A stretch of DNA of 20,466 bases, from assembly GCA_009801015.1 (NCBI GenBank), contig VHZZ01006335.1, forward strand, positions 57,207-77,672, read 5' to 3'. Positions within the stretch are counted from its first letter, which is position 1. Every line of letters starts with the position of its first letter. The notes under the pieces were generated by a model. That model saw nothing but the letters and a program-made list of their open reading frames with translations, was not told the origin of the DNA and did not search any database. The translations under genes and the position numbers were made by a program. This document shows, one piece after another, positions 1 through 10,600 of this stretch. The stretch is from Silene noctiflora. Its lineage: Eukaryota > Streptophyta > Magnoliopsida > Caryophyllales > Caryophyllaceae.

Positions 1-68
1 AAATTCTAGTTTTATATGTTAACATTTTAACTCGGAAAAACAATGACCGATTATGCATGCAACAACCT

Positions 69-81
69 GGCTCTGATACCA
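69..81 (-). other. Probable primer-binding site of a Ty1/copia retrotransposon
   Basis: Read on the minus strand this is TGGTATCAGAGCC, the sequence complementary to the 3' end of initiator tRNA-Met that primes reverse transcription in many plant LTR retrotransposons. It lies two bases beyond the proposed LTR terminus (CA on the minus strand, at 85-84), the expected position. The internal region of the element would therefore run leftwards out of the window. Confidence 0.65.
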
Positions 82-83
82 AT

Positions 84-1195
84 TGAAGGGTTTATCAACC
101 TCTTATTAGACACTTCTAATAACTTAATAAATTCAGTTTAGTCATAAACTAATAAGATATTATGCATGCATAACAATAAAATACGAGGTAAGAAGAATAC
201 GGATCTACTTACAAAAGGGGTGCCGATTGGATATACTAATTTGAACACTTTCCAAATTAGTCTTCTTAAGAAAACCCAAGTACTCCAAGAATTANCCTTA
301 GATCTAATAGTAAGATCNACTCCTCAAGGATTTGTACCAAGGTAAAAACTCTTAATACATGTACTAATTTTGTTACTAGAAATTAGTAAATGTCCCCTTA
401 AAGAACTAATACAATTATATTACTACTATTAGTAATTTTTAATCTTAATATTAGTATTTTGATGATGTTTATATTTCTTATCTCAAAACANCTTAAGAGA
501 TCAAGTGGTAAATACAATTTTTGAATGAATTAGAAAAATAAGAAAAACAATTCTTATTTTAGGGTAGAGGAGGGAGAGTGTGCCGGTTTCCTTGGGTAAC
601 CAAGGGCCAATACACGCTCATGTTTTCCATCAATTGTTCTTCACAAGAAAAATAGGTTAAGCATGCATATTTCTAGCTTAATTAAGTTGTCTTAAACATT
701 TAAGACAATTGTCCCCAACCCTTAGCAAAAACCGGTTTGCATAGTGTAAAATGGGATTCCATTTTAAGTTTGTGATTTTGTCAATTGTAACTTATGATAT
801 GTGTGACATGTTAATAGACATGTGACTATGTAATGCATTTTTAACTTATTAAAATCATTACATAAAAATAAATCACATACAATGACATAATTAGTAATGC
901 ATGATTATATATACTTAAAATGGACCATTAAATTATAATTCACAACACCTTGTAATTACAATACATTATTCATTCTAATTATAATTGTTTCACAAACAAT
1001 AATAAAAACACATCATCAATTTTAAAGGATTAATTAACTTGTATCAATATACAATTAATTAATTGATTGATCAATTAAGAGTGTTACCCTATAGGTATGA
1101 CCTTAAGGGATCAACTAATCACCACCGTCACACGACAGTAATGTCAAACTCTAGTCAGTCAACCATTACCGATTAATGTGGATCAGTTGACAACA
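84..1195 (-). mobile_element. Probable copia-type LTR, about 1.1 kb, minus orientation
   Basis: The segment is bounded by TG (84-85) and CA (1194-1195) on the plus strand, the usual LTR ends, and abuts the primer-binding site at 69-81. On the minus strand it would begin TGTTGTCAACTGATCC and end CCCTTCA. It is very AT-rich, has no open coding sequence and holds three ambiguous bases. The outer end at 1195 is inferred from the TG/CA rule only, because the second LTR lies outside the window. I saw no certain target-site duplication. The alternative is a longer or shorter LTR with the same primer-binding-site end. Confidence 0.5.
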
Positions 1196-1352
1196 ATAAA
1201 AAAAATTACTTTCCCTTATATATTCTTATTATGAGATTTAAACATGTGATCGCAAATAACGTCCGAAGCACACGCAAACCAGGCCCCAGTCTCGCGCAAA
1301 TAAGCAGTCAGGCCACCTTGTTTTTGTGCTTGAACCCGCAACCATGTAAGAT

Positions 1353-1671
1353 CATCCGCAAAGGTGAGGTGCCCCATATTTTATCTCTCCTTTTTTTATT
1401 CGTCCACCTTATTTTCCACCAACTTTTTCATCTACCCTCCCCATTTCACAACTACATCTCTGCAATAATGGGGCTCCCCAACAATACTAATATACACCTA
1501 ATAATTTGGAAACCTTCCCATATACACCAAAAAATCGTATTTGTTTTTAGTTGAGAACCTCCCCTAAAACCAAAGGCACCTCAAATTATGGGTAACTACT
1601 CGCAATAATGAGGCTCCCCATTTGATGAGAGAGGGTGTATATGGGGAGGTGAAAATACACCTTTGCGGATG
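1353..1671. mobile_element. 319-bp MITE-like foldback element
   Basis: CATCCGCAAAGGTG at 1353-1366 is repeated exactly in inverted orientation as CACCTTTGCGGATG at 1658-1671. Just inside, further sequence also pairs loosely (GGTGCCCCATA on the left with TATGGGGAGGTG on the right). The interior carries two direct copies of a 20-bp motif around GCAATAATGRGGCTCCCC, near 1461 and 1602. There is no coding capacity. The size and 14-bp perfect terminal repeats fit a non-autonomous DNA transposon. No flanking duplication is obvious, so the superfamily is unassigned. Confidence 0.6.
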
Positions 1672-2160
1672 CTCCCAAACCCCTTCCTTGACCCATCTTT
1701 CATCTCCCATGCACTCCAGCTATGCATTCAAGTCCATCCCAAGCAACTCACGTCCCAAACCATGCATTGAAAAATCAAACCCAAGGACCACCCCGATCCC
1801 CTGTTTCCGTGCTCCAAAATAGAGTACGAAATGCGTTCCAAATACCCTTCAAACCCGCACCCATTGATCCGTATCCATGCCCATATCCACATATTACCTT
1901 ACCTTAATACCCAAGAAATACCTTTCCTAAAGCTCCCCCAACTCTCTCGAATCACGCTGCCAAAACAGAACAAAATCCCTCTCTTATTCACTTTTTAAAA
2001 CCGTCCCAACTTTCCCTAAAGCCATACCCTTCGACCATATTCATTCTCATGCCTTAAACCTCAAGAAACCTCTCAACAAAACCTAACAAACCTCACCAAA
2101 ACACGCAACAATAGTCTCAACCATACCCGATTGCAACCCCCTAAAAAACCTTATACGAAA
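1672..2160. other. Gene-free, pyrimidine/A-rich stretch
   Basis: The plus strand is strongly C- and A-rich with few G. Short open frames here lack any recognisable domain or plausible splice partners. It may be the upstream (U3-like) part of the LTR-like segment that follows. I see no gene. Confidence 0.3.
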
Positions 2161-2830
2161 ACCCCTCCATTCTCTCGTCTATATAAACCCTCCTTCATCC
2201 AACCTTCAACCCTTTAACAACTCTTAACAACCATACTCAAGAACAACCCTCATACACCTCACAATACCCTGCAATCATCCCTTAAACTCACACGCGAGAT
2301 TAAACAAGAATCTACTATTAAATTGCTCCATTCTTGTGTTTTCTCTTAGTTGCACTAAGATTTATCTTGTTCGATGATATCGTGTTAGAACTTAAACATA
2401 ATCTCCTTCGTTCATTTGTTTGTACTAATTGAGATTCGTGACTCTTGTACCAAAACTGAGATAGAACTCAAAGTCTTAGGATAAAGTTGTTCTAAGTAAA
2501 TCAAATAAAATCTTATTGTGGAGTCGCTTTAAGCACTGAAGTCTTTTGGCGGAGTAGCCTAATGCAAAGTCTCGAAGAGTAATAGCTTTGAGCAAAAGTC
2601 TTATTCCAGAGTAGCTTTAAGCAATAACAAGTGGAGTAGGTTGGGGAGTTGTTTTATTATAAGGGGGTTAGTTGTTAGAGTTAATTTCTAAACGTTCAAT
2701 AAAATAACGCTGGACGTAGGTTGTGGAATAGTGGTCAAACCAGTTTTAAAAACATCATTTGGTTTGTCTGTTTACTCTTATTTCCGCTGCACTATTACTC
2801 TCGATTTATTTACAGATTCAAATGTTGATT
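2161..2830 (+). mobile_element. LTR-like segment with TATA box and transcribed-leader look
   Basis: A good TATA box (CTATATAAACC near 2179) is followed by non-coding sequence containing CGCTGGACGTAGGTTGTGG (near 2708) and TTTCCGCTGCACTATTACTC (near 2780). From general knowledge, similar CTGGACGTAGG...TTCCGCTGCA arrangements occur towards the ends of some plant LTRs. I cannot fix TG/CA boundaries or find a primer-binding site, so it could be a solo or truncated LTR, or simply a diverged relic. No coding sequence is visible. Confidence 0.3.
2519..2640 (+). repeat. Four imperfect ~30-bp repeats
   Basis: Units built on GGAGTAGCTTTAAGCA followed by AAGTCTT begin near 2520, 2551, 2577 and 2608, with a final partial GGAGTAGG at 2633. 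Spacing varies from 26 to 32 bp. The block sits inside the LTR-like segment, downstream of its TATA box, so it would lie in a transcribed leader if that element were active. Confidence 0.45.
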
Positions 2831-3407
2831 ACACTGTGACATCTACTTGTTGAATTATTGTTGTATATTTTTAACTTAATAGTTCTACGTATTAACTTAT
2901 CTTTTTTTTCTAAGTATTGTCTAAAGTGTATAGTGTTTTAAAAGAAACATTCATTAAGTTTAAATTTTTTTAAATATATAGCCACCTAATTAATTCATCC
3001 CTTCCCCCTATTAGGTATTTTCGGCCTTAACTCTTCATTATGGGTTTGACAATGCCAATCGGGAGGAGAAATAATTCACTTCACAAAAACAATGAGGTTT
3101 CAACCTAAATCAATTGGCAATGTGGAGTAACTCTTTACCTTATAGCGTGTTTAGCCTAATGCTTTTGGACTCATATATTAAATCTATTGCTTTCATTCAA
3201 GTATATTATAGCACTTTCAGATAATAAGAGGAAGTAGGGATGAGCATCAGTCTCAGATCCGGATTGAAGATTGAAAATAAAAATTAGGTGGATTAAAAAC
3301 TAACCTAAACCTTTTGTTACTAGACCGGACTAAACCTAAAACATTTCGTCAAGTCCTTAAACCAAAATGGGCCGATGATTTTTTTTCAGTATATCGTATT
3401 TGATATT
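2831..3407. other. Gene-free intergenic DNA
   Basis: AT-rich sequence without open frames of note. Around 3238-3340 the run GGGATGAGCATC...GATCCGG...ACCGGACTAAACC resembles decayed transposon sequence, but no matching end could be found. I see no gene here. Confidence 0.3.
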
Positions 3408-3415
3408 TATATTTT

Positions 3416-4410
3416 GGGAAATTCCCACTTGCACCCCTCTAGTATGGGCTAATCTCACTTGTATCCCTACTTTTTAGGAAAATACACTTGTACCCTCCAA
3501 CTTCCTATTTATTCCCACTTGTACCACTCAAGTATAGGCTAATCTTGTTTATACCTCTACTTTTCAGGAAAGTGCACACTCTAACATCCTAATTACATAG
3601 TAATTGTGACCATAATACTAAGTACTAACAATTAAAATGTTAAGTGATTTTTTTTTTTTTTGAAAAACTCTTAATTTGACATCTCGAACACTTAAATCTT
3701 TATTTTAGCTTTACTTTCTCTCTTCATAAGTTATTTATTATATCTTCACACAAACTCCCGAATTAGCTAGACATTTTTTCTTCCTTATTTATCAGACTTG
3801 TTTTTATCTTTTGGGATATTACCAATTACATTATTCATGTTAAGGGCTTAAATTGTTTTTTCTGGATATTACCAATTCATACAATACTTCATAGACAAAA
3901 TCTTTTTCTTTAACTCAATTAAATCATCATCATCATCACGGTGTTCATAGCGTTCTTCATAACTTGAGGATAAAAGATATAGAATACATGAGTAAATAAT
4001 GAAAACTGGGTGTAAAAACAAAAAAAGTGGGGAAGACTAGTAAATGATGAATGTTGAGGAAAAGGTGGGAAGAAGGGTAAAAGATGAAAGTTGAAGATGA
4101 AGTGGAGTTAGATAAATGAATTTGGAGGGAAAAACAATGTTTGTTGGAGAGAAAACAAATATTTCAATTAGGTTATTCTTCTTCATAATTGTTTATGTAG
4201 CCCTTAACATCTTACTTGACGGTACTATGTAACTAGGATGTTAGAGTGTGGAATTCCTTGAAAAGTAGGGGTAAAAGTGAGATTAGCCTATACCTAAGAG
4301 GTATAAGTGAGAATAACTAAGAAGTTGGAAGACACAAATGGGCTTTCCTGAAAAACAAGGGTACAAATGAGATTAGTTCATACTAGAGGGGTACAAATGA
4401 TAATTTTCCC
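3416..4410. mobile_element. 995-bp foldback element, ~188-bp TIRs, 8-bp TSD
   Basis: The left arm (3416 to about 3602, starting GGGAAATTCCCACTTG) and right arm (about 4223-4410, ending AATTTTCCC) are inverted copies with scattered mismatches. TATATTTT at 3408-3415 is repeated exactly at 4411-4418, giving an 8-bp target duplication immediately outside both ends. Each arm is itself a tandem pair with a 90-bp period (ATTCCCACTTG at 3421 and 3511; GATTAG at 4281 and 4371). The roughly 620-bp core has no coding capacity. An 8-bp duplication fits hAT-type insertion, while arms this long are commoner in Mutator-like elements, so the superfamily is uncertain. The element itself is clear. Confidence 0.85.
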
Positions 4411-4570
4411 TATATTTTTAATTTCATTAAATCAAATGTTATAAATAATTATACTATTTTTTAATGTTAATAATTTTGAATATTTAGTTTATAATATTCT
4501 CCGAAGAAAAAAGTGTTCTTTTTCTTCTGATCAACATTATAATGATTAGTCTTTAAGAACATCAAATTTG

Positions 4571-4572
<2 letters not shown>

Positions 4573-4611
<39 letters not shown>
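4573..4611. repeat. T28 run followed directly by A11
   Basis: Positions 4573-4600 are uninterrupted T and 4601-4611 uninterrupted A. This can fold on itself. It borders the decayed copia sequence to the right and could be an insertion scar or an assembly-sensitive homopolymer. Its exact length should not be trusted. Confidence 0.8.
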
Positions 4612-4630
4612 CATAAGGTAAAAATGACTT

Positions 4631-4980
4631 GGCTTTGATGTGAATAAGCTCTTGATTAGACTTGTAAGAAGGATCGTGTGGAAATAACTTCTCCTGGAAA
4701 ACCACATCCTTGCTCAAGATGATTTTATGCTCAGTTGAATCATATAATCTGTACCCGTTTTGGTTTTAACGGATACCATAAAAGAATGCATTTGATAGCC
4801 CTTACCTCAAATATATCGCCATTCTTTCTTACAGCAAAACAAAAACATCTTATTATTCTCAAGTGAGAATAATCAGGTGTTTTTTGGAGTAATACTTCAA
4901 AGATGTAGACTTTTTCAACCCACGGTAGAGGTAAGAATCAAATTAATAAGGTGTGTAGCAGACATAATCATGTCACCCAA
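4631..4980 (-). pseudogene. Copia retrotransposon pol fragment (after integrase core), broken
   Basis: Read on the minus strand from 4980 down, conceptual translation with frame changes and an in-frame stop gives GDMIMSATHLIN, then EVLLQKTPDYSHL, then EVRAIKCILLWYPLKPK, then GYRLYDSTEHKIILSKDVVF. These match, in order, the conserved copia stretch that follows the integrase catalytic core (typical forms: WGD..LTATHLINR, P.E.L....P.YSHLR.FGC, KC.FLGY....KGYRLYD, SRDVVF.E). At least one frameshift lies near 4745, where KPK passes to GYRLYD in another frame. It is a dead relic and encodes nothing functional. Confidence 0.75.
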
Positions 4981-5180
4981 AAAAAACATTTGGGTAAAGA
5001 AGCTCGCATTCTTAAGGTTTTGATGAGTGATAATGTCATTGAAGTTGTTCAAAAGGAATGTGGCAAACTACTCTCTACTTATGGTATAGTGCTCTAGAAA
5101 TCTATTTCTTGTAATCCTCAATAAAATGGCAAGGTATGGAAAGGAAGCATAGGCCTAGCCATTTCAAGGAGATGATATGT
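4981..5180 (+). pseudogene. Copia integrase-core fragment, broken and inverted relative to its neighbour
   Basis: The plus frame through 5002 reads KKHLGKEARILKVLMSDN, then QKECGKLLSTYGIV, a TAG stop, KSISCNPQ, a TAA stop and NGKV. A one-base shift then gives ERKHR. This is the copia integrase signature (FGK.IK.LRSDN, HQ.S...PQQNG.VERKH). Both stops sit where the family usually has H/Q codons, as expected from decay. Beyond about 5160 the resemblance fades. In an intact element this block precedes the sequence found at 4631-4980 on the same strand. Here the two point in opposite directions. Confidence 0.75.
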
Positions 5181-5274
5181 TTTCTCTCCATCTTGCTATT
5201 TTTTCGTGTACCGATTAGCGATGCCTCAATACTCTTTTTTTTTTTCCTAAAAGTTTACATACTCAGAGAGACAT

Positions 5275-5740
5275 GCACGTTTATGACTTGAGTATGGGGG
5301 GCTCGTGTGGTGTCACGACACCTGACAGGGGTCCGGTTAGCGCCTAGGCTCGGTACCACAGACGTATTCCGAGTACCTGTTTTACGGACTACGGTCCGGC
5401 TGTTTGGTGGCGGTGTTGTGATGTCGTCACCGGGTTGTTGGTACCCCGGGCGTGTTCCCGGTACCGGTGAGGTGGTTGTGGTGGACGAAGGGTTGTGACT
5501 TGTGTACTTCTTTAATGCATTGCATATTCATATTCATTTGTCGTGTCTTGAGTATGTGTATTATCGGAACTGACGTGTGTTGGTTGTGCGTAATTGTCCC
5601 CTGCTTTATTTGGGGTGGCTTGCGATGAACCATATTATATTTCTAGTCATATGGGGAGCAGTTTGAGTACAAGTTTAGACATGGTGATGATCGGGATTTG
5701 GGCCGCGCTACGGACACTTGGAGTCAAGTTACGTAGTCAT
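5275..5740 (+). mobile_element. GC-rich, LTR-like patch
   Basis: From about 5290 to 5490 the base composition is clearly richer in G and C than either flank, with runs such as GGTCCGGTTAGCGCCTAGGC and a near-palindrome at 5440-5465 (GGTACCCCGGG...CCCGGTACC). Towards 5655-5745 comes GGGGAGCAGTTTGAG and GATTTGGGCCGCGCTACGG. Such GC islands with CGGTACC motifs occur in LTRs of some plant Ty3/gypsy elements, which is my tentative reading. There is no coding sequence that I trust, and no boundaries, primer-binding site or duplication were found. Confidence 0.3.
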
Positions 5741-6590
5741 AGGGAAGATTACATAGACCTTAGTTGAGTTGGATAATGTATAATTCACATTTGTTATTCA
5801 TTTATTCATTTGTAATTCACTAAACACGGAATATGCATTATAAAAATCAAAGGAACACAAAAACCCAAACATTATTTTGAAAAGTGTTATTTTTTACTTT
5901 TATATTATTTTTAAAAGAAAATAAAACTAATTGAGGAAAGGTAACAAATAAATGCGTGATTACATTTAATCGCGGATTAAATACTTGTCTATTATTTCTA
6001 GGTACTTATCTGATACATGTAAGAGTTTTCTTAAACATAATGTACAATTATCAATTTATTTTATCACCGTTATTTTGGTAAAAAAAACTCAATAAAACAA
6101 ATTTTTGTTGGTTTTTTTATTAGGTATGAAAATGGTATAATCAACCTAAGCCAATTTAAAATGAGTAATAAGATAGCACAAATTTTTATTTAAGACGGTC
6201 AAAAACGTACCAAATTACATAGCAAGTTGTCTCGGAAATGTCAAAAGTTTTATTTTTATTACAATCATGTGGTAGTATTTAGCCTGTTTTAAGATTTAAA
6301 ACGGATAGTTCGTCTTAAAGATAAGATAGTGAGTGTGAAACAATTGCAAGACTTGAAGAAAAACAATGAGAATAGGTTAATAGGTGAAGAGATACCAAAG
6401 AGAAAGTGAAATTGACACAAATAAAAGTCAAAGCTGATTTTGTGACTTTTGAATAGTCTCCCACTTATTTTGAGTGAGGGCTAGTGAAGACTACCAGTCG
6501 GAGCTTACTATCATCCACTCGCCGTGACTTTCGCTATGCTGATTTCTCTCTATTTCTTTAACTGTAAACTAGGTGTAATTAACTATAATT
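5741..6590. other. Gene-free intergenic DNA
   Basis: AT-rich sequence with no supported gene. A short inverted motif, AAGACGGTC near 6193 and TTCGTCTTA near 6309, might mark the ends of a small decayed element, but flanking duplications are absent. Nothing else stands out. Confidence 0.3.
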
Positions 6591-6599
6591 CCTTTTGTC

Positions 6600-6930
6600 A
6601 CGGAGTACACTTTAATCACAATGGATTATGGACTAAATCCAAGTACACGACTCCATTTAGGTCGTATCTTGATCCAAGTCAAAACTCATTTTGACTAACT
6701 AGTACTCCGTCTGACCGTCTGTCCCAATTAATAACAAAAATGAAAAAACGGTGTTGTACCGTTTTTTATTTTGAAGTGTACTGGTTAATAATTATCATTT
6801 CTATTTATAGTAAATTTTACGTTGTAACGTACAATGACTATATTATAATTCAATATTAAAATGCTTTGTTTCACATTCATTGGTTTTTGTACCAAATTCA
6901 ATTGATAACTAATGAATGAGACGGAGAGAG
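6600..6930. mobile_element. Possible Stowaway-like MITE relic(s)
   Basis: ACGGAGTAC at 6601 and GTACTCCGT at 6702 are inverted copies. CTCCGTCTG...CCCAATTAATAAC from about 6704 faces GATAACTAATGAATGAGACGGAG near 6905-6927. CTCCGTC-type ends are typical of Stowaway (Tc1/mariner) MITEs, which insert at TA. Only the left boundary shows the expected TA, so the exact element limits are unclear. Confidence 0.35.
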
Positions 6931-7379
6931 TGAAATTTTTACAACTAGTCTTGTTTTCCTTAAAAACGCTTAGTCCAATAGACACGATTCCTAAATGGTC
7001 TGTAATAATTTGATGACCTTTTCTTCTTTTTATGTAAATATTACATAACGTACCCTAAACACGATGGCGTTTGTGTCTAGTGTCGCCGGCTTAAAATTTG
7101 ACAATCTTACATAAAAAGCATTTAGAGAAATAAATTTAATTTCGGTTCAAAATCATAATTTTTCTTTTATGTTCACATTGCAAAACTTTTTTAAGCAAGT
7201 CTCTTGTAAAACCGTTTAACAATTAAAACGTTGTAAAGTCATCTACAAACCACGTTGATGTTCTTCTCACCCATACATAATAGGTAGTGAAAGTTAGTTT
7301 TATGAGACCTACCATGTAAATTAACAGATGGTTTTAAACAATAATAATTACGTAAAATCGTATTTATACAAGTATTTGC

Positions 7380-7382
<3 letters not shown>

Positions 7383-7410
<28 letters not shown>
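7383..7410. repeat. T28 homopolymer in the pectate lyase promoter
   Basis: An uninterrupted T run lies about 25 bp upstream of the TATA box of the pectate lyase gene. Poly(dA:dT) tracts can disfavour nucleosomes and are common in plant promoters, so a promoter role is possible but only inferred. Its length may be unreliable in assembly. Confidence 0.7.
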
Positions 7411-7433
7411 GGCTTTGTTCAAGACTTGTTCAT

Positions 7434-7443
7434 CTATAAAAAC
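7434..7443 (+). promoter_or_regulatory. Probable TATA box of the pectate lyase gene
   Basis: CTATAAAAAC is a good plant TATA element, 170 bp before the ATG at 7604. Transcription would start near 7465-7475 and give a 5' UTR of roughly 130-140 nt rich in CT stretches, as is usual in plants. No competing TATA element closer to the ATG was seen. Confidence 0.55.
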
Positions 7444-7603
7444 ACCTGTTGAAGAACTCCCCTTCCACTATGACTCTGTTCCAACTCTCTCCTACCTCTC
7501 TTCCCCTTTTCTTTAATTTCTCCATTGTTTTTTCCCAAACAAATGCTTGTAATGCAAATTAAACAAAACTAATAAAAATAACTCACTCATTTCTTGCTTA
7601 AAA

Positions 7604-10600
7604 ATGGCGGCGTCGTCACTAACCTCTCTCTTTATTCTTCTCCTCCTTTCCCCTGCTCTTGTCGCTGTCGTTCTCTCTTCGCCTACGTAATTACTTTCTT
7701 CTTTTCCTAATTTGAATTTCAACAATTTTCTAGCTTATTTTTAGACTGAATTTTGCACCTACATTTCATTTTCTCAACTCTTCAATTGTAGCTTGAATAG
7801 TGAACATGCTGGATTTCATTACTAACTACTCCGTATTTTATTGATATATTAACGTTGGTGAATTTCAGGGCAACTGAAACAGTCAAGTTACAAAGCTTGA
7901 AGAACACAACAATGGTGGACGTGTAAGCACATTTATTTTATTTCATGTTTGTTCCACAAATATAACTTTATTTGAACACGGTTATAGTTAACGATTACGG
8001 TTACGGTTACAAATACAGTTACATTTACGCCTTTACGCTTGCATTTTTATTTTATTTTTCTTCTTTTTCAATCTGATTTCATGAAACAAACAGAATCTTT
8101 TAGTAATCATTTTTAACCACTAATTGACTTGTGTTTGGATACGTTTTACAACTATATTAACGTAATTGTCGATTTTACACAAATGAAATAGATTAAATTT
8201 GAGTTTACTACGTTGGTTAACTTGATACATTGTGTGGATGCAATGCTTTTATTTGAATTTTGTAAAATGTATTCATAAGGGTTGGCATTTTGGAATAATA
8301 CATTCATCCAATTTAATTAGTCGGTGGAGATTCATGGGTATTAAACTAATAATGGGTGCAACTATTTTGTTGATGTTTATCTATTTTTGGAAAATTTAGA
8401 CGTATTATCATTAATAATGAAGTGGGTTATGGCAGGGTGGAGGAAAGTGATGCAGTAAATGAGCATGCAGTTGCAGACCCAGAACAAGTAGTTGCCATGG
8501 TTCACATGTGGGTTTGTTTGTTTGTTTCTCTCATCCTCTCTCTATATAATGCATACTTTGATCAATGGATGGATTTCCATTAATGTACGGAGTCAATGAT
8601 ACATACGACAGGCTTTGTGTTAATACTTGCACTATTTCATTTGACTGTATACGATTTTTTAAAATCTCGCTCACATATTCTTAAAAATGTATATTAACTA
8701 AATACGGTAAAATTTATCCACATTGCAAACACCTACTTAGTGATGATTAGTACTTTGGGCTAAGATTTTTTATCAATCACCCTATTAAATTACTTTTAAC
8801 TTTTTTAAGATTGGATATCATGTGGACCTGTAAAATTATTATGCTGTTTAGCTGTTTAGCTGTTTTACTATTGATGGTGAATTATTATCATAAATTGATT
8901 ATGTGTCACCAATTTCACCTTTCACCGACAAAGCGACATGCCACTCCTGCTGTAATGTCATTATCTCTGCCATTTATCGTACTTCCACATTCCATGTTTC
9001 GACTTGGATTTCCAATCGTACACTTTGTACGATCATGTCAATGGATCGACAGTCTTATACAATAACTACTAGAGGTACAATCATACATTTCAGCACTTTA
9101 GCAGTTATCTTAGTAGGTAGGTAATCATCAAATAACGACTTTCATGACATGGGCGGCTGGGCTTAAAACCCGGCAATATTAATATTGCTTCCACGGGGAA
9201 CCCTTCACTCAAACAAGTCAAATGTAAATTATTGAGGACAATTGTACCAATCAATAGTTTTTCAAGTGTCATGTAATCTAAAGGTCCATGAACAAACAGC
9301 ATTCTCTGCGCTTTCCTTTATGGTTTATGCTGATATGATATTCGATTCTGCAGGAGCATCCACAACAGCACTCAAAGGAGGAATTTGGGATATTTTTCAT
9401 GTGGAACTGGAAACCCAATCGATGATTGCTGGCGTTGTGACCCACACTGGCACAAGAATCGCAAACGCCTTGCTGACTGTGCCATTGGTTTTGGCAGAAA
9501 TGCCATTGGTGGTCGGAATGGTCGCTTCTACGTTGTTACGGAACCAAGTGATCACGACGCTGTCAACCCTAGGCCAGGAACTCTGAGACATGCAGTTATC
9601 CAAGAAGAGCCTCTGTGGATAGTGTTCCAGCGTGACATGGTGATCCGATTAAAGGAGGAGCTGATAATGAACAGCTTCAAGACACTTGATGGGCGTGGAG
9701 TCAACGTTCACATAGCGAATGGAGCTTGCATTACAGTTCAGTATGTGACGAACATCATTATCCACGGAATTCACATCCATGACTGTAAACCCACTGGTAA
9801 TGCTATGGTGAGGAGCTCCACTACTCATTTTGGGTGGAGAACTATGGCAGATGGAGATGGTATCTCTTTATTCGGTGCAAGTCATGTTTGGATTGATCAC
9901 AATTCACTATCTCACTGTGCTGATGGCCTAGTTGATGCTATCATGGGTTCAACTGCCATTACTATTTCTAACAACCACTTTGCCCATCATAATGAGGTAT
10001 TACTTATCTCCAAATATCTTTTATATTTAAAGATATTAATTAGTTTTACGCATCGTCATTGAGATCTGTAATACTTATGAACTGGGTTTGAAACCTGTCA
10101 AAACTAATTGTGTAGCACCCTTTACACCAAGATGGCAAGATAATCTCTTTTATAATGTAAGGGAAGAGTGCAAGACCATTTAACTGAAATCCTGACCTGG
10201 ATGATACATTTTCCAGCTAAAAACTAAAATGGAAAAAAAAACTGCACCATATCAGAGCTGTAGTTTTTTACTGAAATTCTGTTTTTATTTTGGTTTTATT
10301 GATGTCATGGTGTGAGAAAAAAGATAATGACTTTAATTTTGATACATTGTCAAAGGTGATGCTGTTAGGGCATAGTGATTCATATGCGGGAGACAAACAT
10401 ATGCAAGTTACTATTGCCTTCAATCATTTTGGTGCAGGCCTCATGCAGAGAATGCCAAGGTACTTCACAGCTCTGCTGGCCTGTTTCTACTCTCTTTTTG
10501 TTTTTGTTTCATGAATATATGCTCACCCTTGCACATCTACTAGTCACTCTTCTCGTCTGTGATGTACTAGATTCATCATTGGGAATACTCCCTCCTTCTC

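Noticed and set aside
1231..1554. 107-codon open frame on the plus strand
   Set aside because: It starts in intergenic sequence and runs through the left arm of the 319-bp MITE. It has no recognisable domain, and its composition follows the local pyrimidine bias.
5307..5498. Open frames on both strands in the GC-rich patch
   Set aside because: Stop codons are rarer in GC-rich DNA, so open frames on both strands are expected. No domain, partner exon or start context supports a gene.
8811..9302. Small open frames in pectate lyase intron 3
   Set aside because: They would need the intron to be coding, but the flanking exons join perfectly in frame without it and the peptides have no similarity that I recognise.
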